Shown piece by piece: positions 20,486-28,355 of a stretch of DNA of 56,989 nucleotides; positions within the stretch are counted from its first letter, which is position 1, and every line of letters begins with the position of its first letter. Below the pieces are notes generated by a model. The model had not been told where the DNA came from and did no database searches. It worked only from the letters and a program-made list of their open reading frames with translations. The stretch comes from Coriobacteriia bacterium. Lineage in GTDB: Bacteria; Actinomycetota; Coriobacteriia; Anaerosomatales; Kmv31. Made by a program: the position numbers and the translations under genes. The stretch is from positions 1-56,989 of the forward strand of contig JACUUM010000006.1 of NCBI GenBank assembly GCA_014859305.1, written 5' to 3'.

Positions 20486-21772
20486 CTACATCGACTCCCT
20501 GCTCGCCTCCTCCAGCGCGCGGTCGATCTGACGGCGCAGCGCCGGGGGCAGTCCCGGGATCTCGAGATCGAGGAAGCCGCGCGTGATCATGGACACGGCC
20601 TCGTCCTTCGGCACGCCGCGCGACATAAGGTAGTAGACCTCCTCCTCGGCTATGGGGGAGATGGCGGCCTCGTGCGAGAGCTCCGCGCCGGGCGCCCCCT
20701 CGCTCGCGAGGTCGGGGATCGCCCACTGCGTGCTCTCGGGCGAGCGCACGATGCCGCGGCAGTCCAAGTGCGCCTTGCAGTCGTCGGTCCTGCCGACCAG
20801 CCGCCCGCGCGAGTACACGACGGAGCGGTCGCGCGAGACGGTGCGCGCGATAGCCTCCGAGCGCGAGCCCTCGCCGATGAGCTGTGTCTCCGTACCGAGG
20901 TCGATGACGGAGTCGGCAAGGCCGGTGACGATGGTGTTGAACACCGCCCGGGAGCGCGCGCCCTCAAGCCGCGCGACGGGGAAGGCCTGGATGCTCTTGA
21001 CCGGCCTCATCAGCACGTAGTTGTTGACGTACGTCCCGTCGTCCTCCACTATCACGCCGGTCCTCGGGCGCACCGAGAAGTCCTCGGCCCAGTTGTGGAT
21101 CATCGTGAAGATGAGCGTCGCTCCCTTGCCGACGTAGAACTCGGAGATACCGGCGTGCAGGCCCTCGCGCACCTCCGCGTGGATGTTGCAGCCGGTGATG
21201 ACATTCGCCTCGGCGCCGTCCTCGACGATGATGACGTTGTGGACGTTCTGCGAGACGTTCGACTCGCTGATGAACAGGCAGGCCTGGATGGGCTTCTCGA
21301 CCTTGGCGCCGGCCTTCACCCGGATGAAGTAGCCCTCCGTCTGGTGCAGCGCCACCAGCGCCGTGTACTTGTCCTTGTCCGGCGCCACCGCTCTCCACCA
21401 GTAGCGCTCGACCATCTCCTCGGGGTGGGCGGCCATGGCCTCCTCGGTGCCCGTCACCTCGACCGCTCCGCCGAAGGCGTCCATGACGCGTTCGTAGATG
21501 GGGGTGCGGTCCATCTGGAAGAAGGACGCCGATCTCTCGGCCTCCTCCTCGGCGGTGAAACCGCTCATCAGCACGGTCTCGCGGACCTGCTTCTCGAGCG
21601 AGGCGATCGACTCGACGCGCCGGCGCTCCGAGACGGTGCGGAAGCGCGAGACGTCCACGTCCGGGCCGAGCGCGGCGGGCTTGTCCGACGCGGCCTCCGC
21701 CAGGCGGCGGATCTCGGCCAGGCGCTCGCGCACCGGCGCGCTGAGCTTGGACTCGTCCATCGTCATCGACAT
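20486..21772 (-). CDS. sufB: SufB/SufD-family Fe-S cluster scaffold (SmsB-type)
   Basis: Scaffold of the SUF iron-sulfur assembly machine, working with the SufC ATPase encoded just upstream. The 428-residue protein has the beta-helix core of the family (YFIRVKAGAKVEKPIQACLF, VHNVIIVEDGAEANVITGC, HAGISEFYVGKGATLIFTMI) and the C-terminal helical part (SHEAAISPIAEEEVYYLMSRG, near 370) with the conserved histidine. The start is the ATG at 21772 behind AGGAG. Two nearby in-frame ATGs follow. No separate sufD, sufS or sufU is present, so this looks like the two-gene SufBC (minimal) system of anaerobes, with one scaffold protein instead of a SufB-SufD heterodimer. Confidence 0.9.
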   Translation of the reverse strand: MSMTMDESKLSAPVRERLAEIRRLAEAASDKPAALGPDVDVSRFRTVSERRRVESIASLEKQVRETVLMSGFTAEEEAERSASFFQMDRTPIYERVMDAFGGAVEVTGTEEAMAAHPEEMVERYWWRAVAPDKDKYTALVALHQTEGYFIRVKAGAKVEKPIQACLFISESNVSQNVHNVIIVEDGAEANVITGCNIHAEVREGLHAGISEFYVGKGATLIFTMIHNWAEDFSVRPRTGVIVEDDGTYVNNYVLMRPVKSIQAFPVARLEGARSRAVFNTIVTGLADSVIDLGTETQLIGEGSRSEAIARTVSRDRSVVYSRGRLVGRTDDCKAHLDCRGIVRSPESTQWAIPDLASEGAPGAELSHEAAISPIAEEEVYYLMSRGVPKDEAVSMITRGFLDLEIPGLPPALRRQIDRALEEASRESM

Positions 21773-21828
21773 CTTCGGCGCTCCTGACCTCGGGACGGGA
21801 TCCCGGTGGAACGGGGTGGGCCGGAGGC

Positions 21829-22593
21829 TCACCGGCAGAGCTGGCACTCCACACACTTCTCGTAACCCTGCCGCCCGATCTCCTCGAGGAGGTCGAGCGG
21901 GTTGGCCTGACAGGCGATCCTGCCCTCGTAGAGCACGTGGCCCACGTCGGCGTTCACGTAGCGCAGGATGTGCCCGGTGTGGGTCACGATCAGGCCGGCT
22001 GAGCCGGTGTCGGCCGCGCGGCGGCCCTTGAGCAGCGCGTTCATCGCCTCGCCGACTACCGCGATGTTGTCCAGGTCGACGCCGCTCTCCGGCTCGTCGA
22101 AGAGGGCGAGCGCGGGGCGCTGCGCCAGCAGCTGCGCCATCTCCGAGCGCTTCATCTCGCCGCCGGAGAAGCCGGCGTTCACGTCGCGGTCGATCATCGG
22201 CCCCAGGTCCAGCTCGTCGGTGAGCTCGCCGACGAGGTCCGCGTGCTCCCCGCCGCCGGCGGCCACGCCGATGAGCTGCCGCAGCCTCACGCCGCGCACG
22301 CTCGGCGGCCGCTGGAACGCCATCCCGATGCCCAGCCTGGCTCGCTCGTCCAGCGGCATGCCGAGGAGCCCGCGCCCGCGGAACCGCACGCTGCCCTCGG
22401 TCACCTCGTACCCGGGCATGCCGAGGACCGCGTTGAGCAGCGTGGTCTTCCCGCTGCCGTTCGGCCCGAGGAGCACGTGCGTCTCGCCCTCGGCGATCGT
22501 CAGGTCCACACCCCGCAGCACCTCCCGGCCTCCGACATCCACGTGCAGGCCCTCCACCGCCAGCAGCGCTTCTTCGGCCACGCCTACCCCCAT
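21829..22593 (-). CDS. sufC: SufC ATPase of the iron-sulfur assembly system, with C-terminal cysteine motif
   Basis: ABC-type ATPase, 254 residues, that drives the SufB scaffold. Walker A (LLGPNGSGKTTLLNAV, near 42), signature FSGGEMKRSEMAQLLAQRP and Walker B ALFDEPESGVDLD with the VTHTGHILRY switch are all SufC-typical. Unlike most SufC proteins of aerobes, the C-terminus carries three closely spaced cysteines (CVECQLC at the very end). Such a tail could bind a metal or Fe-S cluster and is a hallmark to compare with archaeal and anaerobe homologues. It is the first gene of the minus-strand pair, 56 bases ahead of sufB. Confidence 0.92.
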   Translation of the reverse strand: MGVGVAEEALLAVEGLHVDVGGREVLRGVDLTIAEGETHVLLGPNGSGKTTLLNAVLGMPGYEVTEGSVRFRGRGLLGMPLDERARLGIGMAFQRPPSVRGVRLRQLIGVAAGGGEHADLVGELTDELDLGPMIDRDVNAGFSGGEMKRSEMAQLLAQRPALALFDEPESGVDLDNIAVVGEAMNALLKGRRAADTGSAGLIVTHTGHILRYVNADVGHVLYEGRIACQANPLDLLEEIGRQGYEKCVECQLCR

Positions 22594-22640
22594 GGGTCGG
22601 ACGCCCTGAGAACGGGGCGCAGGAACGCGTTTCCATGAGG

Positions 22641-22646
22641 AATCTA
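22641..22646 (-). promoter_or_regulatory. possible -10 box of sufCB
   Basis: Minus-strand TAGATT about 48 bases before the sufC ATG, with a weak TTCCGC at 17 bases spacing. No IscR- or SufR-like site was recognised. Confidence 0.3.
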
Positions 22647-22755
22647 CCCGATGGCCCGCCGCTGCGGAAACGCCGGATGCTCCGGGGGCAGGTGTGCCCC
22701 GGCGGCGCCCGGTCCCCGAGGATGTGGACAGGACCAGGACAGGTACGGGTTAGGG

Positions 22756-22761
22756 TAGACT
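22756..22761 (+). promoter_or_regulatory. possible -10 box of the M42 peptidase gene
   Basis: TAGACT about 48 bases before the ATG at 22809, inside the divergent sufC/peptidase spacer. No clear -35. Confidence 0.35.
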
Positions 22762-22808
22762 GGCAGGGTCGTGGGGGAGGGTGGTCCGAGGACGGGGGGA
22801 TTCCGCGC

Positions 22809-23876
22809 ATGCGCGAAGAGTCGTTGCAGTTCCTGAGGAAGCTGGTCGAGGCGCCGTCGCCGTCGGGCTACGAGCAGCCTGCCTCGCGGGTGTACCGCGA
22901 CTACGTCTCGGACCTGGCCGACGAGGTCCGCACCGACGTCATGGGCAACGTCGTCGCCTGGCTCAAGCCCAAGGGCAAGGGCGGGGCGCCCAGCGTGATG
23001 CTGGCCGGGCACGTCGACGAGATCGGCTTCATGGTGACCTACATCACCGACAAGGGGTTCGTCGCCTTCAAGCCCATCGGCGGCTGGGACGCGCACAACC
23101 TCCCGGGCAGGCGGGTACGGGTGCACACCACCGAGGGCCCGCTCCTCGGCGTTCTGGGGCGGCTGCCGGTCCACCTGCTCGAGGAGGACGAGCGCAAGGC
23201 CGTGGTCAAGATGCACAAGCTCTTCATCGACCTCGGCCTGCCGGCCGCCGAGGTGAAGAAGCGCGTTCGCATCGGCGACCCGGTCACTGTGGAGGAAGGC
23301 CTCGAGACGTTCGGTGACGGGATGGCGGTCAGCCGGGCGTTCGACGACAAGATGGGCGCTTTCGCCGTCGCCGAGGTCCTGCGCCTCGTCAAGGAGGCGG
23401 GCGGGGCGAAGGCGCCGCTCTTCGCCGTCGCCACCGTGCAGGAGGAGGTAGGCCTGCGCGGCGCGATCACCTCATGCTTCCACGTGGACCCCGAGATCGG
23501 CGTCGCCGTGGAGGTCGGGCACGCGACGGACTACCCGGACGTGGACAAGCGCAAGCACGGCGAGGCGGACTGCGGGAAGGGCCCGATCATCGCCCGAGGA
23601 CCGAACGTCAACCCGCGCGTCTTCGAGTTGCTCCTCGAGACGGCCGAGGCCGAGAAGATCCCGCACCAGGTCGGCGGCGAGCCGCGTGGCACGGGGACCG
23701 ACGCCAACGCGATGCAGGTCAGCAAGGGTGGGCGCGCTGCCGGCCTGGTGAGCGTGCCGCTGCGGTACATGCACACGCCGAGCGAGGTGCTCTCGCTGGC
23801 CGACCTGGAGAACGCGGCCAAGCTGCTCGCGGCGTTCGTCCGCCGCCTGAGACCGGGGATCGACTTCACGCCATAG
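22809..23876 (+). CDS. M42-family aminopeptidase (glutamyl aminopeptidase/endoglucanase M-like)
   Basis: A 355-residue cytoplasmic metallopeptidase of the tetrahedral aminopeptidase type, which trims peptides released by the proteasome or other proteases. Metal ligands and catalytic residues are visible: H and D in LAGHVDEIGFMV (near 67), D in SRAFDDKMGAFA (near 180), the glutamate pair in VQEEVGLRGA (near 214), D in VGHATDYPD, and the last histidine in LRYMHTPSEV (near 320). I chose the ATG at 22809. The frame is open for 58 more codons upstream, but that stretch overlaps the sufC control region and is not protein-like. Confidence 0.92.
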   Translation: MREESLQFLRKLVEAPSPSGYEQPASRVYRDYVSDLADEVRTDVMGNVVAWLKPKGKGGAPSVMLAGHVDEIGFMVTYITDKGFVAFKPIGGWDAHNLPGRRVRVHTTEGPLLGVLGRLPVHLLEEDERKAVVKMHKLFIDLGLPAAEVKKRVRIGDPVTVEEGLETFGDGMAVSRAFDDKMGAFAVAEVLRLVKEAGGAKAPLFAVATVQEEVGLRGAITSCFHVDPEIGVAVEVGHATDYPDVDKRKHGEADCGKGPIIARGPNVNPRVFELLLETAEAEKIPHQVGGEPRGTGTDANAMQVSKGGRAAGLVSVPLRYMHTPSEVLSLADLENAAKLLAAFVRRLRPGIDFTP

Positions 23877-23944
23877 CGCTGCGGGCGAGCGGCCGCCGAC
23901 GGCGGGTCGCGAGCGCGGGACGTCCGAAGCCGCCTCCACTCGGA

Positions 23945-23950
23945 TAGAAT
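23945..23950 (+). promoter_or_regulatory. -10 box of smpB
   Basis: TAGAAT 57 bases before the smpB ATG, the same hexamer as at secA. Confidence 0.45.
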
Positions 23951-24007
23951 GAACGGTACGGTCGTCGTCGGCCGGATCCCCACTGCACGGAAACGGCGGA
24001 GGACCGG

Positions 24008-24475
24008 ATGGCCCGCGAGCAACGCGTGGTCGCCACGAACAAGAAGGCGTTCCACGACTACTTCATAGACGAGACCTTCGAGGCCGGCATCTCGCTCACC
24101 GGCACCGAGGTCAAGTCCCTGCGCGAGAGCGGCGCGTCCCTGCGCGAGAGCTTCGCCACCGTGCGCCGGGGCGAGGTCTGGCTCCATGGCGTCCACATCT
24201 CGCCGTACAGCCACGGCAACCGCAGCAACGTCGACCCGGACCGTCCTCGGAAGCTGCTGCTCCACAAGCGCGAGATCCGGTACCTGCTGGGCAAGACCAA
24301 GGAGAAGGGGCTCACGCTCATCCCCCTGAAGCTCTATTTCAGCCCGAGCAACCTCGCCAAGGTCGAGCTCGGGCTCGCACGGGGCAAGAAGCTCTTCGAC
24401 AAGCGGGCGGCCATCGCCGAGCGCGACCAGCGCCGGGACGTCGAGCGCGCTCTGCGCGAGCGCCAGAAGGGGTAA
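24008..24475 (+). CDS. smpB: SsrA-binding protein SmpB
   Basis: Carries tmRNA to stalled ribosomes for trans-translation. The 155-residue protein has the OB-fold signature of the family (NKKAFHDYFIDETFEAGISLTG, TEVKSLRESGASLRESFA), the middle LLLHKREIRYLLGKTKEKG and the basic tail GLARGKKLFDKR, which inserts in the mRNA channel. Normal length. Its partner ssrA lies 1.9 kb downstream on the same strand, separated by a lipoprotein and a minus-strand pair. Confidence 0.96.
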   Translation: MAREQRVVATNKKAFHDYFIDETFEAGISLTGTEVKSLRESGASLRESFATVRRGEVWLHGVHISPYSHGNRSNVDPDRPRKLLLHKREIRYLLGKTKEKGLTLIPLKLYFSPSNLAKVELGLARGKKLFDKRAAIAERDQRRDVERALRERQKG

Positions 24476-24514
24476 GGTGGTCGCACGACAGCGCTCGCGC
24501 ACAGGAGGTCTCAC

Positions 24515-25162
24515 GTGAAGCCCGGCAAGAGCATCGTGATCGCGACGTTCGCCGCTGCGGTGCTCGCCGCAGGCGTCGCGGGCTGCGGCATCACCGGCGG
24601 GGGCCGGGACGGCACCGGGCGGACGGGTGAGCGCTCCTCGGAGGGCACGGCTTCCGCCCCGCGGCGCGACCGGGAGCGGCAGGCCGACGACCTGGAGGAT
24701 GTGGACGCCGCTCGCGTGCTGGGCGTCGAGGCGACGTACGCGCGGACCGGTATGGAAGAGGCCTCGGACGGAGAGCCGCACGCCCTCGCGACCGTCGCCA
24801 CGGGAGGGCCGGCGCCCGAGGAGAGGCTCGTGTTCGCGCTCCTGGCGCGCATGATCTCGGCCGCGCCGGACGCGCCGTCCGTCACTGTGGTGCTGTGGCT
24901 GCGCGCGGAGCCCGACGCCCGCTTCGCGCAGTACGTCTGGAACCGCCCCGACCTGCGGCTGGAACGCTTCGAGGCGTCGATCCCCGCCTCCGAGTACGAC
25001 CGCTACGCGCCAAAGGCGGCGGATGCCCCCGGATCCGAGCCCGAGGGGGGCCCGCCGGGCTTCGAGCCCGGACGGACCGGAGTGATCACCGGCATCGGGG
25101 CCGCCCAGCTCGAGGACCTCGCCGAGGGCGGGACGCCCTCGTGGGAGTCGAACGTGCCGTAG
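24515..25162 (+). CDS. putative lipoprotein of unknown function
   Basis: 215 residues starting at GTG 24515 behind AGGAGGT. The N-terminus is a lipoprotein signal: basic MKPGK, a hydrophobic stretch and a lipobox ending VAGC near residue 24, followed by a Gly/Ser/Arg-rich, probably unstructured linker. The rest contains a folded part (residues 65-150: RLVFALLARMISAAPDAPS, VVLWLRAEPDARFAQYVW) and an acidic, proline-rich tail. No family is recognised. It would be anchored on the outer face of the cytoplasmic membrane. It may be read with smpB, as only 39 bases separate them. Confidence 0.75.
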   Translation: MKPGKSIVIATFAAAVLAAGVAGCGITGGGRDGTGRTGERSSEGTASAPRRDRERQADDLEDVDAARVLGVEATYARTGMEEASDGEPHALATVATGGPAPEERLVFALLARMISAAPDAPSVTVVLWLRAEPDARFAQYVWNRPDLRLERFEASIPASEYDRYAPKAADAPGSEPEGGPPGFEPGRTGVITGIGAAQLEDLAEGGTPSWESNVP

Positions 25163-25192
25163 GGCGCCGGCGGGCAGCGGGGCCGGACGGCC

Positions 25193-25519
25193 TCAGCTGG
25201 CAGGCCGCTGCGGGCCGCAGCCCGGAGAGGCCTCGTGCAGCTCGTCCAGGCCCTCCAACTCCACGCCGTAGTACAGCTCGGTCTCCCGGTCCCGGTGCCC
25301 CGAGACCCTCACCGTCGCGAAGCCCTCGAGGTCGCCGGCGTGCTGCGTGCGCATCCACAGCCTGACGCGCTGGCGCGGGTCCCGTCGCAGCATGTGCGCG
25401 GCCTGCAGGGTGAGCTCCCACGTCTGCGCCAGTGTCCCGTCGACGGTGCGCAGGGTCGCGTTGCCGAACGGCACCCGCTCGCCGTCGATACACAACTCGC
25501 TCACCTGGAACTCCGCCAT
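25193..25519 (-). CDS. uncharacterised 108-residue protein
   Basis: Not recognised. A soluble, probably beta-rich protein (MAEFQVSELCIDGERVPFGN, ATVRVSGHRDRETELYYGVE) with no signal or membrane segment. It follows the cyclase gene by 41 bases on the same strand and likely shares its mRNA. The frame extends far upstream, but that part is antisense or out of frame to the real cyclase gene, so the ATG at 25519 is preferred. Confidence 0.6.
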   Translation of the reverse strand: MAEFQVSELCIDGERVPFGNATLRTVDGTLAQTWELTLQAAHMLRRDPRQRVRLWMRTQHAGDLEGFATVRVSGHRDRETELYYGVELEGLDELHEASPGCGPQRPAS

Positions 25520-25560
25520 CCCGGGCCCTCCCTCGGATCGCCTCGCCCTGCCGCCGGGAC

Positions 25561-26190
25561 CTACTGCCGGAGCAGCACGCGGGCCGGCGCGCCTTCGGCG
25601 CCGGCGAGTCGCAGCGGCAGGCAGTACACCTCGCAGCTCCCAGCCCGCGCGTCGCTCAGGTCGAGACCCTCGATGAGGTAGATTCCCGCTCCGAGCAATG
25701 CGCGGTGCACCTCGCGGCCGTTGGACCGGTAGCCGCCCACCGACAGGTAGTCCACGCCGAGGAGGGCGATCCGCCTGTCGGCCAGCAGCTCCGCGGCCTC
25801 GGTCGTGAGGTGGACGTAGTCGGGCCGGAACCCCTCGGACGACCACAGCGCCGAGTTGCGCGTCTTGAGCAGGAGCCGCTCCGCCGGTCGGGGGTCGTGC
25901 CGGGCTAGCTCGTCCGCCGTGACCGCTCGCTCGTCGGCGATCTCGATCACCCGCGCCGCTCCCACCATGACCTCGCCCGGCATTTCGTCGATCCCCGGCG
26001 CGCCCGCGCCCAGGAAGTGCATCGGGGCGTCGACGTGCGTGCCGGTGTGCGTGCCCATGCACAGGCGGGAGAGCGTGGAGGGGGCGCCGCCCTCCACCTC
26101 GCGAACGCGCTCGACGGTCACGGCGGGGTTGTCGGGGTAGACGGGCATCCCCTCGCGCACGGGGACCGTCACGTCGACGAGCCTGGTCAT
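25561..26190 (-). CDS. cyclase/arylformamidase family metal hydrolase (KynB-like fold)
   Basis: A 209-residue member of the putative cyclase family. The defining metal-binding motif HTGTHVDAPMHF (near residue 47) is intact, and the SRL-x-MGTH context and LLGVDYLSVGG in the second half fit the family. Characterised members hydrolyse N-formylkynurenine or open cyclic amides or esters. The substrate here cannot be told, as no tryptophan-degradation genes are nearby. GAGGAGGGG precedes the ATG at 26190. Confidence 0.85.
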   Translation of the reverse strand: MTRLVDVTVPVREGMPVYPDNPAVTVERVREVEGGAPSTLSRLCMGTHTGTHVDAPMHFLGAGAPGIDEMPGEVMVGAARVIEIADERAVTADELARHDPRPAERLLLKTRNSALWSSEGFRPDYVHLTTEAAELLADRRIALLGVDYLSVGGYRSNGREVHRALLGAGIYLIEGLDLSDARAGSCEVYCLPLRLAGAEGAPARVLLRQ

Positions 26191-26322
26191 CGGGCCCCTC
26201 CTCGGTAGGTGTCACCTCCGGTTGATACCCGCGGCACGACGCTTGCACGACGAGGGCGGGGGAGTCCGCGCGACACGGCGGTCGAGCCCGGGCAAGGGTC
26301 GCGCCGGAGCGCGCGGAGGGGG

Positions 26323-26328
26323 TATGAT
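26323..26328 (+). promoter_or_regulatory. possible -10 box of ssrA
   Basis: TATGAT about 46 bases before the mature tmRNA 5' end, leaving a short leader for RNase P to remove. A TTGACA at 26349-26354 is too close to the mature end to serve as its -35. Confidence 0.4.
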
Positions 26329-26373
26329 ACTGTCCCGCGACCGGAACCTTGACACGTCGTTCCGGCCCCTTAC

Positions 26374-26724
26374 GGGGGCGACTGGATTCGACACGACAGT
26401 CCTGAGGGAAGAAGCAGGCCGAGGTCTCCTCGCCTCGTTAAACAGGGGTACAAGACGCCAAGCGTCGACAACGATCTTGCTCTCGCTGCCTAGACTAGGC
26501 TAGCGACGTCGCCCGGGAGTGCGTCCCCGTTCCCGGACCCGACGCCATCAAGGGGACTCACCCCGCAGCCGACGACGGTAGGCCGCAGGGGAAACCCACC
26601 GTCTAGGGACGGGCACGCGTGTCACCGAGCGTCGCCCCGACCGAAACCCAAACGGTGACTGAGCCTGGAGATGCTTCCCAGGGGTCTGCCGTGGACCGGA
26701 GTTCGATTCTCCGCGCCTCCACCA
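26374..26724 (+). ncRNA. ssrA: transfer-messenger RNA (tmRNA)
   Basis: Rescues stalled ribosomes together with SmpB. The 5' end GGGGGCGACTGGATTCGAC and the 3' end GTTCGATTCTCCGCGCCTCC-A-CCA are tmRNA hallmarks. The acceptor stem GGGGGCG (26374-26380) pairs with CGCCTCC (26714-26720) with one G-U pair. CCA is encoded. The tag reading frame ends at TAG 26491-26493, and its last residues are DNDLALAA, with the LAA degradation signal. The resume codon could not be fixed by eye. About 351 bases, a usual length. Confidence 0.95.
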
Positions 26725-26766
26725 TCAGCGAACCGGGTGATGATCCGCCCGGATGACACCGAAGAG

Positions 26767-26805
26767 GCCCGCCTCGCCGCGCCGGCGACGGCGGGCTTCC
26801 TCCTT
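26767..26805 (+). terminator. terminator behind ssrA
   Basis: GCCCGCC (26767-26773) pairs with GGCGGGC (26790-26796), followed by the pyrimidine run TTCCTCCTT. Its position argues that the following diguanylate cyclase starts after it, not at the in-frame codons at 26671 or 26740. Confidence 0.6.
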
Positions 26806-26835
26806 CGCGCGGCGTTCCACGCCCGATGGGCGGGA

Positions 26836-27741
26836 ATGATGCCCGGCGAGAACCGCGCCGAGGAGGGAGCCGCCGAGAGCATGCCTTCCCCGTCCGAGAC
26901 CGATCACGGCGGGCTGGTGCCGCCGCTCTCCGAGCTGCCCCTCCCTGCGTGGATCGCCGACGAGCAGGGGAGACTCTCCTCGGCGAACGACGAGTGGCTC
27001 GCCCTCGCAGGCCCCTCCGACGAGTCGGGGTTCCCCGCCGCGCTGCCACCCGAGGACCTGCAACGCCTCCGGAGCGCGTTGCGCCATACCCCGCCCGGGG
27101 ACTCGGCGACCGTCGAGCTGCACGTCCGAGGCGTCGAGGGGCGCGTCCGGACCTTCGACTGCGCCATCCGCGGACTCTCTGCCCAGGCCGGCGGGGGGCA
27201 CATCGGCGTCTGTTACGACGTCACCGAGGTCCGCATGCAGGAGCGGCGCCTCTCGTACATGGCCACGCACGACGCGCTCACCGGCCTGGCCAACCGCTGG
27301 CTGTTCGAGGAGGAGGTGAAGCGGGCGATACCCCGGGCGCGCCGGGGGATGCCCGGTGTGGTGATGCTCATGGACGTCGACGGGTTCAAGGCGTACAACG
27401 ACACTTTCGGCCACTTGGAGGGCGACCAGGCGCTCGTGAACCTCGCGCTGCTGCTGCAGACGCAGGCGCGCGCCTCCGACGTGCTGGCCCGCTTCGGCGG
27501 CGACGAGTTCGGCGTGCTGCTGGAAGGAGCGACGGTCGAGGAGGCGTGCGAGGTCGCAGGCCGGATGCGCGACGTGGCGGCGGGCGAGTTCGTGGCGGGA
27601 GCCCGGGAGGCGGGACTGGGTCTCAGCATCGGGATCATCCCGGTCGACGGCTCTGCCGACCTGGAGGCCGTCCTTAGGGAGGCGGACGTCGCCCTGTACC
27701 GCGCCAAGGAGCGGGGACGCGGCGGCATCGTGCTCGCGTAG
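26836..27741 (+). CDS. PAS-GGDEF diguanylate cyclase
   Basis: Makes cyclic di-GMP from two GTP. About 301 residues: a PAS-like sensor (LPAWIADEQGRLSSANDEWLA, with a PAC end GHIGVCYDVTEVRMQERRL) and a GGDEF domain starting at YMATHDALTGLANRWLF. The active site RFGGDEFG is intact, and a product-inhibition I-site (RASD, five residues before GGDEF) is present, so both activity and feedback control are expected. No membrane segment: a cytoplasmic sensor. The frame is open back into ssrA, but the terminator between argues for the ATG at 26836. The ATG at 26881, behind GGAGGGAG, is a good alternative. Confidence 0.88.
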   Translation: MMPGENRAEEGAAESMPSPSETDHGGLVPPLSELPLPAWIADEQGRLSSANDEWLALAGPSDESGFPAALPPEDLQRLRSALRHTPPGDSATVELHVRGVEGRVRTFDCAIRGLSAQAGGGHIGVCYDVTEVRMQERRLSYMATHDALTGLANRWLFEEEVKRAIPRARRGMPGVVMLMDVDGFKAYNDTFGHLEGDQALVNLALLLQTQARASDVLARFGGDEFGVLLEGATVEEACEVAGRMRDVAAGEFVAGAREAGLGLSIGIIPVDGSADLEAVLREADVALYRAKERGRGGIVLA

Positions 27742-27782
27742 CGCCACGACACGCTGGGCATCGGCGAGAGGGGCTCGTGCTC

Positions 27783-27799
27783 GAGGCGCCTTGCGCCTC
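27783..27799 (+). terminator. hairpin behind the diguanylate cyclase
   Basis: GAGGCGC-CTT-GCGCCTC, a perfect 7-bp stem with a 3-base loop followed by TCTCC, 41 bases after the stop codon. It overlaps the -35 of the next promoter. Confidence 0.45.
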
Positions 27800-27817
27800 T
27801 CTCCGGTCGTGTACACT
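27791..27817 (+). promoter_or_regulatory. promoter of the small membrane exporter gene
   Basis: TACACT (27812-27817) as -10, with TTGCGC (27791-27796) at a short 15-base spacing. It lies 39 bases before the ATG at 27857. Confidence 0.4.
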
Positions 27818-27856
27818 CTCCCGGACCGTGTGAGCCGAGAACCTCGCGGAGACCGC

Positions 27857-28312
27857 ATGCTTCAGGACCTGCCGCCGTATCTCAAGTACGTCGTCCTCAC
27901 CCTGGTGCCCTGGGTGGAGCTGCGCGGCGCCGTCCCGCTCGCGTTCCAGCAGCGCGAGCTCGCCTACCTGCCGCTCATCCTGGTCGCCAACGCGCTCATC
28001 TTCCTGCCCACGTACTGGGGACTCGAACTCGTCTACGAACTCCTCCCGGAAGGCGGCTGGATCCACCGCAAGCTCGAGTCGATCCGGAGGAGGGCGCACC
28101 CGTTCGTGGAGAGGTACGGCTTCTTCGGGCTCGCCGTGTTCGTCGCGATCCCGCTGCCCGGCACGGGTGCGTACTCGGGCTCGGCGGCCGCGTGGCTGCT
28201 CGACATGGAGTGGAAGCGGGGCTTCGCAGCGGTGGCGCTCGGCGTCGCGATCGCGTTCGGGCTCGTGGGAGCGGTCTCCGCGCTCGTCGCGGCAGGCGTC
28301 GCGCGTCTCTAG
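27857..28312 (+). CDS. small multidrug-export family membrane protein (COG2426 type)
   Basis: A 151-residue membrane protein. It resembles the putative small multi-drug export family: a first hydrophobic unit with PWVELRGAVPLA, then ALIFLPTYWGLELVY, a cytoplasmic basic stretch (HRKLESIRRRAHPFVERYGF), and a second half with FVAIPLPGTGAYSGSAAAWLLDM, the conserved re-entrant motif of this and related DedA/VTT-like folds. Drug export has not been shown for most members, so the transport substrate is unknown. The ATG at 27857 follows GCGGAGA. The frame continues 22 codons upstream, into its promoter. Confidence 0.82.
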   Translation: MLQDLPPYLKYVVLTLVPWVELRGAVPLAFQQRELAYLPLILVANALIFLPTYWGLELVYELLPEGGWIHRKLESIRRRAHPFVERYGFFGLAVFVAIPLPGTGAYSGSAAAWLLDMEWKRGFAAVALGVAIAFGLVGAVSALVAAGVARL

Positions 28313-28355
28313 CCGCTCGGTCCCTCACCCGTGCCGCGGCCGGGCGGAGGGAAGC

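Noticed and set aside
20486-22810. A single 774-codon frame that could suggest a large fused SUF protein
   Set aside because: Only the last 428 codons resemble SufB. The rest is out of frame to sufC, which has its own intact frame.
26349-26354. TTGACA as -35 of ssrA
   Set aside because: A 17-base spacer would put the -10 on the mature tmRNA 5' end.
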